A stretch of DNA of 64,000 bases, from assembly GCF_016909575.1 (NCBI RefSeq), contig NZ_JAFBGA010000023.1, positions 23,327-87,326 of the forward strand. Direction: 5' to 3'. The translations under genes were made by a program, and so were the position numbers. A model generated the notes under the pieces. The model was not told where the DNA came from. It searched no databases and worked only from the letters and a program-made list of their open reading frames with translations. Shown here in pieces: positions 16,730 to 25,334 of this stretch (its first letter is position 1; every line of letters begins with the position of its first letter). Source of the DNA: Streptomyces sp. HB132. GTDB taxonomy: Bacteria; Actinomycetota; Actinomycetes; Streptomycetales; Streptomycetaceae.

Positions 16730-18015
16730 GCGATCTCCGCACGGGGGCGGTGACCTACGGTCAGCTCTCGGTGCTGCGCTCGCTGGAGACACACGGGCCC
16801 GACCACCGGTCGGTCGCCAACCTGGTCAGCGTCTGGGAGGTGCCTTTCGGCGTCGGGGCGGCCCAGGTGATGGACGCCTGGCTCCAGTTGGTGGAGGCGC
16901 ACGAGTCGCTGCGGACCACCTATGACCTCGGCGGCCCCGTACCGACCCAGACGGTCCGCCCGCACCGCCCGTCCAAGGTGGCGGCGGTGGAACTGGCCGA
17001 GGACAGTTTCGCGGCGGCTCTTCGGCTGGCCGCCGAGTCCGCGGCCGAACCGATCGACATCGAGTCCGAGCTGCCGTGGCGAGCGTTCGTCACGACCTAC
17101 CAGGGTGACGCGCTCCACCTGGCCACCGTGATCCATCATGTGGCCGCGGACAACGGCGCGTTGCGCGTGCTGGAGGAGCAGTTCGGCCGACTCCTGGACG
17201 GCGGGACGACCGGGCCGGTTGTGCAGCCGCTGGAGATGGTGCGGGCGCAACAGGAGGAGCCGGCTTCGCGGAGCGTCCAGCACTGGACCGAGGCATGGGG
17301 CCAACTCGTGCCCGCGGACCGGGATCCGGATGACGGCAGTGAGCGCCGCCGGGCCTCGCTGTACAGCCTGGAGGCTCTGGCCGCCACGCGGGAGCTCTCC
17401 GAACGGCTGAAGATCTCGGTCCAGTCGGTGGTGCTCGGCGTCGGCGCGCTCGCGCTGGCCCGGCTCAAGCAGACCGAGCAGGTGACCCTCGCGCTGATGG
17501 CCGCCAATCGCCTCACCGCCCGGTGGGTGCCACTGGTCAGCTCACTCAACCAGTTCGCCCCGGTGACCATCACCGTCGACGAGGAGGCCGACCCGCTGGA
17601 ATACCTCCGGGCCGGCTACCTCCAGTGCCTGACGGCCTACATGCACGGCTGCTACGACGTCGACGCGCTGCGGACGAGCCTTCAGCGAGCGGGTCGGCAG
17701 GACACGGACCCCACCGCCTTCGCCAAGCACTTCAACTTCCTCGGCGATGTGGACGCCGAGCCCGAGGCCGGATCGGTCCTGCACACCGGGATCCAGTGGC
17801 GCTCGTCCACCCAGCGATCAGGGCCGAACTTCCACCTCGCGGTGGCCACCGGGAAGGGGATCCTCATCGGCGTGGGCGCTAGCCGCGACTATCTCGAAGG
17901 GGACCTCCCGGCCGTCCTCGCGGCATCGATCGAGGCCGGTCTGATCAATATCGCCAAGGGTTCCGAAAGTTCCCTCGGCGAGGTGTCGCTGGACAATCCG
18001 TGGAGGTCCGACTGA
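16726..18015 (+). CDS. Free-standing NRPS condensation domain protein
   Basis: 429 residues covering one condensation-domain fold with no carrier or adenylation domain. The active-site motif is HHVAADN at 137-143, with the base histidine His138 and Asp142 kept but the usual glycine after the aspartate shifted by one (DNG for DG). The C-terminal half includes SLNQF, a diverged counterpart of the acceptor-side latch region. It overlaps the dehydrogenase stop by 4 bp and is co-translated with it. It could supply the peptide-bond step for the split-serine NRPS, which lacks a C domain, or make an ester bond as some lone C proteins do. Confidence 0.85.
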   Translation: MSDLRTGAVTYGQLSVLRSLETHGPDHRSVANLVSVWEVPFGVGAAQVMDAWLQLVEAHESLRTTYDLGGPVPTQTVRPHRPSKVAAVELAEDSFAAALRLAAESAAEPIDIESELPWRAFVTTYQGDALHLATVIHHVAADNGALRVLEEQFGRLLDGGTTGPVVQPLEMVRAQQEEPASRSVQHWTEAWGQLVPADRDPDDGSERRRASLYSLEALAATRELSERLKISVQSVVLGVGALALARLKQTEQVTLALMAANRLTARWVPLVSSLNQFAPVTITVDEEADPLEYLRAGYLQCLTAYMHGCYDVDALRTSLQRAGRQDTDPTAFAKHFNFLGDVDAEPEAGSVLHTGIQWRSSTQRSGPNFHLAVATGKGILIGVGASRDYLEGDLPAVLAASIEAGLINIAKGSESSLGEVSLDNPWRSD

Positions 18016-18028
18016 GCGGTCGCAGAAT

Positions 18029-18055
18029 GCGGGGGGAAATCCATTTCCCCCCCGC
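18029..18055. terminator. Short hairpin between converging transcripts
   Basis: GCGGGGGGAAAT and ATTTCCCCCCCGC pair around a tiny loop, with one bulged C. It lies 14 bp after the stop of the condensation-domain gene and 34 bp after the stop of a 12-codon reading frame on the other strand, so it could end both transcripts. Confidence 0.6.
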
Positions 18056-18088
18056 AATTCGGCTGTCCGTAACCGGGGCGGGCCGGTT

Positions 18089-18127
18089 TCAGAACCCTGC
18101 GCAGATGCCGCGAAGCCTCTTCTTCAT
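18089..18127 (-). CDS. Tiny 12-residue reading frame with very strong ribosome site
   Basis: MKKRLRGICAGF followed by TGA. GGGAGGTG stands 6 nt before the ATG, one of the best ribosome sites in the window, and a hairpin follows the stop. The peptide is basic at the start with one cysteine near the end. It could be an expressed micropeptide, a leader peptide or a peptide precursor; no processing gene lies next to it. A TATAGT box lies about 30 nt upstream, without a good -35. Speculative. Confidence 0.3.
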   Translation of the reverse strand: MKKRLRGICAGF

Positions 18128-18861
18128 CGTTCACACCTCCCTGTCGGCGGTGACTATAGCCACCGGCGGTCGGAGAGGGAAGGAGGTTCTCGCCGAGGTG
18201 CGATGAAGGGCCCGGACGTCGCGCAAGGCGCACACCGAGTGCGGTCACGGGTGGCGACCGGGGTAGCCGAACGGAGCTGCCATGCGGCGCCGTTGGCGGG
18301 GCACGGCGGCTTGCGACGCGGCGCCGCGGAAGCCCCGGCGCGGCGCCCGAGGGCGTACCCCGCTCCTCTCGGCCGGGGGAAGAAATCCCGTGCGCTCCAC
18401 GTCACCGCGGTCGGTCCGGAGTCGAGCCCGGCCGGTTCGCGGCCGATTCCCGACCATTCCCCGGCCGATTCGCGGCCGACGGCCCCGCCGGTGGCCTTCG
18501 GCTGAAGGGAAGAGCGCGGCAGGGTATTCGTCGTGCAACGCAGGACAGGGAGCGAACGCGTCGATCCCCGGGTGCATCGCGGCGTCCGCACGCTCGGGCT
18601 CGTTCCGTACGGGTTCGGGGACGGCCGGAACCTCGAGATCCGTGCGGGTCTCCGTGGCTACGCGCCGGGTTCGGCGGCGCGGGCCGCAGCGATCGGACGG
18701 AGGTACCGGAGCCTCGGAGGCCGTCCTCGTCCTGCCGCGAGCGTCCTGTCGCGTGAGGTTGGTCCGTTGGCTCTGCCGTGGCACCACATGCTGACGTTAT
18801 TCTGTGCCATTGGCACACAGGAACGGGTTCGAGTTGAACCACCAGCCCCCCAGGTGCTGAG
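18128..18861. other. About 730 bp without a convincing gene
   Basis: Right-hand border of the biosynthetic cluster. Several frames stay open because of high GC, but none has a good start signal with typical codon use. GGCCGATTC occurs three times near 18,441-18,475 (roughly 15-18 bp apart). The last 70 bp before the FUSC gene are AT-richer and may hold its promoter. Confidence 0.4.
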
Positions 18862-20466
18862 ATGAGTCAGTCAATGGCGCTGCGGGTCCCTCCGGGACCC
18901 ATGTGGCGCCTTTCTCATGTCGGCGCTCTTCCACGGGCGAAAGGGCGGGGCAACTTGCTGAAGAGGGCGTTCGTCGCACCCGATCCGGGGCAGATGCGGC
19001 TGCGGTTCGCGTCCCGGGCCGTGCTCGGAATCGGGCTCGCCGTCGCGCTGTGCGGGGCGACCGGGCACTCGTTGGTCGCGGCCATCACCGGTGGCCTGGC
19101 CGCGCTGCTCGCGCTGTTCACGGTGACCGATCCGACGGTACGTGGACAGGCGACCACGACCGCGCTCCTCCCCGTCGTCGGTCTCCCGGTGCTCACGCTC
19201 GCCGCCGTGCTGCACGATGTGCCCGTCGCGCGCGACCTGGCGTTCCTCGCCGTCGTGGGCGCGGGGGTGTACGCACGGCGGTGGGGACCTCGCGGGCACT
19301 CGCTGGGTGTGTTCGGCTTCATGGCCTACTTCTCCGCCCAGTTCCTGCACACCGTGCCAGGTCAGCTGCCCGAGCTGTACGCGGCCGTGCTGCTGTCGCT
19401 CGTCGCGTCCTCGGTGGTGCGGTTCGGCGTGTGGTGCTACGAGCGGCGGTTCGCGGCACCCGTCGCAGTCGCCCTCCCCACCGAAGCGGCGGGGCTCCGG
19501 CGGATCACGACGCGGCAGGCCGTGCAGGCGGTGGTGGGGGCCGGGTTCGCGCTCGCCCTGGGGCAGCTGCTCTCCGACCAGCGGTGGTACTGGGCGGTCG
19601 GCGCCACCTGGTGGGTGTTCGTGGCCACGACCTCGCGGGGCGAGGCCGTCGTCCGCGGGTTCAGGCGGTTCCTGGGGACGGTGCTCGGGATCGGGCTGGG
19701 CTTCGCCGTGGCGATGCCCCTGCACCACGTGCCGATCGTGGCCGCCGTGGTCGTGGCGATGAGCGTCTTCGGGATCTTCTACACCGCCGCTGTCTCCTAC
19801 ACCTGGATGATGCTGGCCGTGACCGTGATGGCGAGCACGCTGTACGGGCTGCTCGGCGTGCTCGACGCGGGTCTGCTCGTACTGCGGGTCACCGAAACGG
19901 CTGTCGGGGCGCTCGGTGCCGTACTGGCGGTGCTGTTCGTGCTGCCGGTGACGACGCACTCGGTGACCGAGGCGTGGGTGGAACGGGCGCTGCGGTGCGT
20001 GCACACGTGCACGGCGGAGGCCGCCGCCCGGCTCGCCGGGAGCGAGGAGGCCGACCCGCCCCGGCGCGTCGGCGAACTGGAGGCGATCCTCGGCCGGGTA
20101 CGACTGTCACTCGCACCGCTGGTTCATCCCCTCTACCCCATGAAGGCCCGCAAGCGACGGGCGCGGCAGGTGATCGCGCTGCTCGACGACTGCGCACGCG
20201 AGGTGCGCGGCCTGGCCTCCGTGGCCGCAGACCCGGAGGCCTCGCACGACGTCCGGCTCGCCGCGGCCTGCTGGCGGGTGGAGACCGCCGTCGAGGCCCT
20301 CACGGATGCGCCGTCCGTGGGGCAGCACCTTCGCCACGACAACGCGACGGCCACCGAGCCGACAGGCGGCGAGCCTGTGTTCGCCCACCTGCACGCGCTG
20401 GAGCGGGCCCTGCTCGAACTCGCCGTCCCCTTGCGGAGGCCCGGCCGGATTCCGGCCGGCGCCTGA
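18862..20466 (+). CDS. FUSC family membrane protein
   Basis: 534 residues with two blocks of membrane helices (about 50-180 and 215-360) separated by a short soluble stretch, and a C-terminal helical cytoplasmic tail. This two-block plan with a central RW.WA.GA.WWVF segment is typical of the FUSC/aromatic-acid-exporter group (fusaric acid resistance-like). It probably exports small aromatic or toxic compounds, though substrates of actinobacterial members are mostly unknown. It stands alone, with a weak ribosome site. Whether it belongs to the cluster to its left is unclear; I treat it as outside. Confidence 0.8.
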   Translation: MSQSMALRVPPGPMWRLSHVGALPRAKGRGNLLKRAFVAPDPGQMRLRFASRAVLGIGLAVALCGATGHSLVAAITGGLAALLALFTVTDPTVRGQATTTALLPVVGLPVLTLAAVLHDVPVARDLAFLAVVGAGVYARRWGPRGHSLGVFGFMAYFSAQFLHTVPGQLPELYAAVLLSLVASSVVRFGVWCYERRFAAPVAVALPTEAAGLRRITTRQAVQAVVGAGFALALGQLLSDQRWYWAVGATWWVFVATTSRGEAVVRGFRRFLGTVLGIGLGFAVAMPLHHVPIVAAVVVAMSVFGIFYTAAVSYTWMMLAVTVMASTLYGLLGVLDAGLLVLRVTETAVGALGAVLAVLFVLPVTTHSVTEAWVERALRCVHTCTAEAAARLAGSEEADPPRRVGELEAILGRVRLSLAPLVHPLYPMKARKRRARQVIALLDDCAREVRGLASVAADPEASHDVRLAAACWRVETAVEALTDAPSVGQHLRHDNATATEPTGGEPVFAHLHALERALLELAVPLRRPGRIPAGA

Positions 20467-20802
20467 GCGTCGCCGCGGCGGTACGGCCGAGTCCCGCCTC
20501 GGCCTCCGGGATCCGGGCGGGAACGATCGCGATGTGGCGATCGCCCTCCCGGTGGCCGGGGACGTTCTGCTTCGCGGAGTGCCTTCGCAGGGTGTCCGAG
20601 GGCTTCGGCCGCGCCGCGTGCGCCGCCGCCGCGCGCGACCCACTTCGTCACCCACCTCCCGCACGGCGTGCGCCGCGTGATTCCCGACGGACGCCCCCGC
20701 CGCGGAGGATCTCGCCCGTCGCCCCAACGGGTCCGGACTCGAAACCGCTGCCTGCTACCGTCGGCCGTGAAGATCGTGACGGACGTGAAGAGGGGTAGCG
20801 CG
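20467..20802. other. 336-bp intergenic stretch
   Basis: No gene, terminator or convincing promoter seen. It precedes the lactonase-like gene, whose ribosome site GAGGGG lies at its right end. Confidence 0.4.
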
Positions 20803-21873
20803 ATGGGCGCCGACCACGCACAGCGGGCATTCATGGGGTCGTTCACCTCGGCGGGCGGCCGCGGCATCAGCGTCGCCGCCTTCGACCGTGACACCGGAGC
20901 GCTGTCCCTCCTCGCGTCCACGGACGCCGTGGCCGATCCGTCGTTCCTCGCGGTCGGCCGTGCCCCCGGAACGGGCGACGTCGTGCTGTACGCGGCCGGC
21001 GAGACCTCCGAAGGCACCGCCGCGGCCTTCCGTGTCGACGACGGAGGCGCGCCGCGGCTGATCGGTGAGGTGCGGCCGGTCGGCGGGGACAGCCCCACGC
21101 ACCTGGCCCTCGCGGCCGGCCATCTGCTCACGGCCAACTACGGCTCCGGCAGCGTCACCGCGCTGCCCGTGCGGGACGACGGCTCACTCGGCCCGGCTAC
21201 GGGCGTCCTCGGGCACGAGGGCCGCGGTCCCGACGAGGGCCGCCAGTCAGGCCCTCACGCGCACCAGGTGCTGGCCGATCCGTCGCGGAACTGGGTGCTG
21301 AGCGTGGACCTCGGTACGGACTCCGTGCGCGTCTGCGCCCTCGACCCCGAAAGCGGCTCGCTGCGACTGCACACCGAGACGGCGCTGCGACCGGGGACCG
21401 GGCCGCGGCATCTCGCCTTCCACCCGTCCGGCGAGCACGCCTACGTCCTGAACGAGCTGGAACCGACGATCACCGTGTGCCGCTGGGACGCGGCCGGAGG
21501 CGTGCTCGAACCGCTAGGGGAGGCACAGGTGCTGCCCCACGACCACGACGAGGACGGCGCTGTGCGTACGTACCCCTCGGAGGTGGTGGTCTCGCACGAC
21601 GGGCGCTTCCTGTGGACCGCCAACCGCGGACACGACAGCATCTCCGTCCTCACGCTCGACGAGACGGCCGAGAAACCCGTTCTGGCGGCGGCGGTGGGCT
21701 GCGGTGGACGCTGGCCCCGCGACCTCACCCTCGACCCGTCGGGGCAGTGGCTGTACGCCGCCAACGAGCACTCCGGGAACGTCAGCTGGTTCGCCGTGGA
21801 CGCCGGTACGGGAATCCCGGTGCACACGGGCTCCGTCGAGGTTCCGGCCGCATCCTGCGTGGTCTTCGCCTGA
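20803..21873 (+). CDS. Lactonase family protein (6-phosphogluconolactonase-like beta propeller)
   Basis: 356 residues made of repeated beta-propeller blades, each with the pattern seen in YbhE/Pgl-type lactonases: PSFLAV, SPTHLALAAGHLLTANY, GPHAHQVLADP, GTGPRHLAFHPSGEHAYVLNEL and WPRDLTLDPSGQWLYAANEHSGNVS. The conserved His/Glu/Arg positions (HAHQ, GPRHLAFHP, NEL) match the family. In E. coli YbhE hydrolyses 6-phosphogluconolactone in the oxidative pentose phosphate pathway; actinobacterial relatives are often of unproven substrate. The chosen ATG follows GAGGGG. A strong terminator follows. Confidence 0.82.
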   Translation: MGADHAQRAFMGSFTSAGGRGISVAAFDRDTGALSLLASTDAVADPSFLAVGRAPGTGDVVLYAAGETSEGTAAAFRVDDGGAPRLIGEVRPVGGDSPTHLALAAGHLLTANYGSGSVTALPVRDDGSLGPATGVLGHEGRGPDEGRQSGPHAHQVLADPSRNWVLSVDLGTDSVRVCALDPESGSLRLHTETALRPGTGPRHLAFHPSGEHAYVLNELEPTITVCRWDAAGGVLEPLGEAQVLPHDHDEDGAVRTYPSEVVVSHDGRFLWTANRGHDSISVLTLDETAEKPVLAAAVGCGGRWPRDLTLDPSGQWLYAANEHSGNVSWFAVDAGTGIPVHTGSVEVPAASCVVFA

Positions 21874-21935
21874 CTCCCTCCCCACCGGGCGGGGGTGCCA
21901 CGTCCGGGGAAGTGCCGACAGGTGGCCGCGACGGC

Positions 21936-21972
21936 GTGTGGGGTGGACCGGGGTGACCGGTCCACCCCACAC
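21936..21972. terminator. Two-way terminator between converging genes
   Basis: A perfect 16-bp stem (GTGTGGGGTGGACCGG with its complement) and a 5-nt loop, 12 bp before the stop of the minus-strand CbiX-like gene and 63 bp after the lactonase stop. Confidence 0.85.
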
Positions 21973-21983
21973 CCGGCGGATCA

Positions 21984-22907
21984 TCAGTGCGCCTGGGCTC
22001 CCTGCGGCGTCGCCGGGGTGATCCCCAGCGTCGTGGCGTACAGCGAGAGCACGAGCTTGCCGATGGCAGGGTACGCGCCGAGAGGCTCGGCCGTGGCGCA
22101 GCCGGCCTCCTTCGCGGCGGCGTCCAGCAGGCCGGCGTCGATCTCCGGGCCCACCAGGTACGGCGCGAGCGCGAGTTGCGCCGACCCGGAGTTCTGCAGC
22201 TGGGCGGCGATCGAGGCGACCGAACCCTCCACGTCCAGGGCCGCGGCCATCACGGGTACGGCGAGACGGGCGGCCAGCAGCATGCCGGTGATACCGGCGG
22301 CCTGCACGGCCTCCTCGCCGCCCACCGTGGCCAGCACGATGCCGTCGGCCGCGGTCGCCACGGTGAACAGCCGCGCACGGTCGGCACGCGCCAGACCGGC
22401 CTCCGAAAGGCGTACGTGCAACGCCTCGGCGAGCAGCGGGTGCGGACCCAGCACGTCGGTCAGCTCGGCCTGCGTGCCGCTGTCCATGACCGCCTGCCGT
22501 ATGCGGCGGATCAGGGAGCTGTCCGGCCCCGCGAGCAGCGGCACCACGACGGCCGACGGGCCCGAGGGCTCGGCGACCTCACGGCCCGCGGCGGTGGCCT
22601 GCTCGTAGCGCGCGACGCGCTCCGCGGCGGCATGGGTGAGTACGGAGGAGAGCGTGGGATATTCGGCGTCGTCGCCGTCGAGATAACCGATCCGCGCATT
22701 CAGACCGGGCAGCTCGGAGCGGGCGATGCTGATGACCTCCTCGGCCAGGCTGCGCGAGGCCGGGGAAGGGGTACCGGGAAGGGCAAGAACGAGCGCGGCA
22801 GCGCCCTCAGGTGCGACCACGGGCTCCGGGCGGCGGTGCCGTCCGGACTGGCGAGGTCGCGGCATTCGTACAGGCAGGCCGGAAGCGGGCCCAGTGGGGG
22901 TGCTCAT
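21984..22907 (-). CDS. CbiX/sirohydrochlorin-chelatase-like protein lacking the metal-site histidine
   Basis: 307 residues with the two-domain alpha/beta plan of class II chelatases: VVVPLLAGP and VLGPHPLLAEAL in the first half, ATAADGIVLATVGG and ALAPYLVGPEIDAGLL in the second. In active enzymes the first strand ends GHGS, whose histidine inserts the metal. Here it reads LALPGTPSP, so that residue is gone. It may be a chelatase relative with another job. No sirohaem or cobalamin gene is adjacent. It ends just past a two-way terminator. Confidence 0.7.
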   Translation of the reverse strand: MSTPTGPASGLPVRMPRPRQSGRHRRPEPVVAPEGAAALVLALPGTPSPASRSLAEEVISIARSELPGLNARIGYLDGDDAEYPTLSSVLTHAAAERVARYEQATAAGREVAEPSGPSAVVVPLLAGPDSSLIRRIRQAVMDSGTQAELTDVLGPHPLLAEALHVRLSEAGLARADRARLFTVATAADGIVLATVGGEEAVQAAGITGMLLAARLAVPVMAAALDVEGSVASIAAQLQNSGSAQLALAPYLVGPEIDAGLLDAAAKEAGCATAEPLGAYPAIGKLVLSLYATTLGITPATPQGAQAH

Positions 22908-23056
22908 GGCGCCGCATGCTACTGGTTTTGGGTACCCCTCTGTTCGGGGAGGGGCCGGTCAGGCGTTATCTGTCCGTATATGTCTGCCGAGCGGCAAAGT
23001 AGGCATCTGACCTGCTCTGTCCGGACGGGCGATCGCTCGAATCGGCCCCGTTTCGC

Positions 23057-24046
23057 CTAGGTTACTCCCGGTACGAACAGGAGGGACGGGTGGAGCGGCA
23101 GTCGCAGCCCCGGACCGGCGAGCGCTCGCGCGATCTCCAGCGCGCCGTTCAGCGGGTCACCCTGCGCCGGGACCACGCGCGCCTGCGGGATCTGCTGTGC
23201 CAGCTCCTCGCGCAGCGGCCCGAGAAGAGGCTCGCCCATACGGAACAGGCCACCGGTGAGAGCGATCTCGCAGTCGTCGGGACGAGGTCCCGCGGCGCCG
23301 GGGCACACCGCCGCTGCCGCTTCGGCGATGTGTGCCGCGGCCTCCCGCAGGATTCCCGCCGCGACCTCGTCGGCGGCTGCGCATGCCCCGACCTCGGGTG
23401 CGAAGGAGGCCAGCAGCGCGGGGCGGTCCGTGCGCGGATAGAGCAGGCCCGGGAGGTCGGTGGCCGGTCCGAAGACCGCCTCGAGTCGCGCCAGCAGTGC
23501 GGGCGAGCCACCGCGCCGGCCGTCGTGGGCCCGCATCGCCGCATCGAGTCCGGCCCGGCCGATCCAGGCCCCGCCGCCGCTGTCGCCCAGCAGATGCCCC
23601 CAGCCGTCCGCCCTGCGCCAGGTCACCAGGTCGGTGCCGAGCGCGATCATGCCGGTGCCGCCCGCGACGACCGCGCCGGGCCGCTGCCCCAGTGCTCCGG
23701 CGTACCCGGTCACCGCGTCGGCGGCCAGCGCCACCCGGCGTACGCCCAGCTCGTCCGCGAGGGCGTCGGGCAGCCGGGCGCGCAGCTGGTCACCGAGGGT
23801 CGCCATGCCGGCGGCTCCGATCGCCGCGGCGGTGACGGCCGTCCCTGGTCCCACCTGCCCCAGCAGCCGGCGGACAGCGGGCAGCAGTTGTTCCATGAGG
23901 TGCCCGGCGTCGATGCCTTCCGGGCCCGTCCGTACGGGTTCGGCGCACACGGTGGTGGACGCGGGATGCCCCGCGTCCACCGGGCCGAGCGCCACGCGGA
24001 GCCCCGATCCCCCTGAATCCACCCCGAGGACGAGCGCGCCCGTCAC
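23057..24046 (-). CDS. BadF/BadG-type ATPase, N-acetylglucosamine-kinase-like
   Basis: 329 residues of the ASKHA fold: phosphate-1 motif VLGVDSGGSGLRVAL near the start, phosphate-2 VVAGGTGMIALG, and the adenosine loop EIALTGGLFRMG near the end. This matches the BadF/BadG/BcrA/BcrD domain, whose small single-domain members in actinobacteria phosphorylate amino sugars such as N-acetylglucosamine. No sugar transporter adjoins it. The GTG chosen puts the first motif at residues 5-16, which is usual; the ribosome site is poor and the frame stays open upstream, so the start is uncertain. Confidence 0.78.
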   Translation of the reverse strand: MTGALVLGVDSGGSGLRVALGPVDAGHPASTTVCAEPVRTGPEGIDAGHLMEQLLPAVRRLLGQVGPGTAVTAAAIGAAGMATLGDQLRARLPDALADELGVRRVALAADAVTGYAGALGQRPGAVVAGGTGMIALGTDLVTWRRADGWGHLLGDSGGGAWIGRAGLDAAMRAHDGRRGGSPALLARLEAVFGPATDLPGLLYPRTDRPALLASFAPEVGACAAADEVAAGILREAAAHIAEAAAAVCPGAAGPRPDDCEIALTGGLFRMGEPLLGPLREELAQQIPQARVVPAQGDPLNGALEIARALAGPGLRLPLHPSLLFVPGVT

Positions 24047-24255
24047 GGCAGCCGCCCGTCCGCGGGCTCGGGACCGGTCGGCGGCCGGGTCACCGGAAGC
24101 AACGCGAACCGCCGACCCGCGGACGAATGCCTGCGGGATCTCATGGGGGACTCCGAAAGGGGGGAGGACTGGAGACGAGCGGCACCCTACCGCCCGAACC
24201 TGCTCCGTGGGGGCCTCATGATCACCCGGCCGTGTGGGCCGGTAGAGTGACGGCT

Positions 24256-24933
24256 GTGGCAGCGCGACCGTTGAGTGAACTTGTCGAGCCCGGCTGGGCC
24301 GAGGCGTTGGAGCCCGTGGCGGGCCGGATCGCGGCGATGGGTGACTTCCTCCGTGCCGAGATCGGAGCGGGCCGTACCTATCTGCCCGCGGGGCAGAACG
24401 TCCTCCGCGCCTTCCAGCAGCCGTTCGCCGACGTGCGCGTCCTGATCGTGGGTCAGGATCCCTACCCGACACCGGGCATGGCCATCGGGCTCAGCTTCGC
24501 GGTGGCGCCCGACGTGCGACGCCTGCCGGGCAGCCTGGAGAACATCTTCAGGGAACTGCACTCCGACCTCGGCCTCCCCCGGCCCTCCAACGGAGACCTG
24601 ACACCCTGGACGCAGCAGGGCGTACTGCTGCTCAACCGGGCGCTGACGACGGCGCCCGGCAAACCCGCCGCCCATCGTGGCAAGGGCTGGGAAGAAGTGA
24701 CGGAGCAGGCCATTCGCGCCCTGGCCGCACGGGGCAAGCCGATGGTGTCCGTGCTGTGGGGCCGGGACGCACGCAACGTGCGGCCGCTCCTCGGTGACCT
24801 GCCCGCGATCGAATCGGCCCATCCTTCCCCCATGTCGGCCGACCGCGGTTTCTTCGGTTCGAGGCCGTTCAGCCGTACCAACGAACACCTGGTGCACGCG
24901 GGGGAACAGCCGGTGGACTGGCGTCTGCCGTGA
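24256..24933 (+). CDS. ung: Uracil-DNA glycosylase
   Basis: 225 residues. The water-activating loop GQDPYP (Asp68) and the minor-groove loop HPSPMS (about residue 188) identify family 1 uracil-DNA glycosylase, which removes uracil from DNA at the start of base-excision repair. The uracil-binding region LLNRALT is also present. GTG at 24256 gives a start of MAARPL; an in-frame GTG three codons upstream is an alternative. It is divergent from the sugar kinase and followed by a good terminator. Confidence 0.95.
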   Translation: MAARPLSELVEPGWAEALEPVAGRIAAMGDFLRAEIGAGRTYLPAGQNVLRAFQQPFADVRVLIVGQDPYPTPGMAIGLSFAVAPDVRRLPGSLENIFRELHSDLGLPRPSNGDLTPWTQQGVLLLNRALTTAPGKPAAHRGKGWEEVTEQAIRALAARGKPMVSVLWGRDARNVRPLLGDLPAIESAHPSPMSADRGFFGSRPFSRTNEHLVHAGEQPVDWRLP

Positions 24934-25334
24934 GCGGCGGGTGCGGCACGCGATGCGTCCCGCACCCGGGGACCGCGGCGGTGCATACCTTCTCGTTTCC
25001 GGGGCACGAGACCCTTTGGTACGAGCTCCGGCGGTGACCCCCCCTCCCGTCCGTGAGCACCCGGCCCCACCGGCACCCCCCCCGCCGGTGGGGCCGATCC
25101 TTTTCGGAATCGATGTGCGGGCCGGGGGCCGCGCCCCGGCGGCCTGACGCGGCGTGAGCCATGACGCCGGGAGCCCGTCCGGGTGGCGCCCGCGGTGCGG
25201 ACACCCCGGGCGCGGGACACACCCGAAGGGTTCCCCGCCGCCGGGCGGACAGGCTGTTAGCGTCCCCACTCCACCGGACCGGCCGGCCCGGCCGCAGCCG
25301 TTGCGCGGCAGAAGTCGCAGAGGAGTGGTGTCCC
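24934..25334. other. About 400-bp intergenic stretch
   Basis: Contains the ung terminator and, at its right end, the AGAGGAG ribosome site of the next gene. Runs of C and G (for example at 25,036-25,045 and 25,076-25,083) keep several frames open, but no gene is credible. Confidence 0.45.
25062..25105 (+). terminator. Intrinsic terminator after ung
   Basis: A 13-bp stem (CGGCCCCACCGGC / GCCGGTGGGGCCG) with a 9-nt loop, followed by ATCCTTTTC. The T-run makes it a classic intrinsic terminator on the plus strand. Confidence 0.85.

Noticed and set aside
18533..18865. A 110-codon plus-strand frame before the FUSC gene
   Set aside because: It has no ribosome site, unusual amino acid make-up, and runs through an AT-rich promoter-like end; it overlaps the FUSC start.
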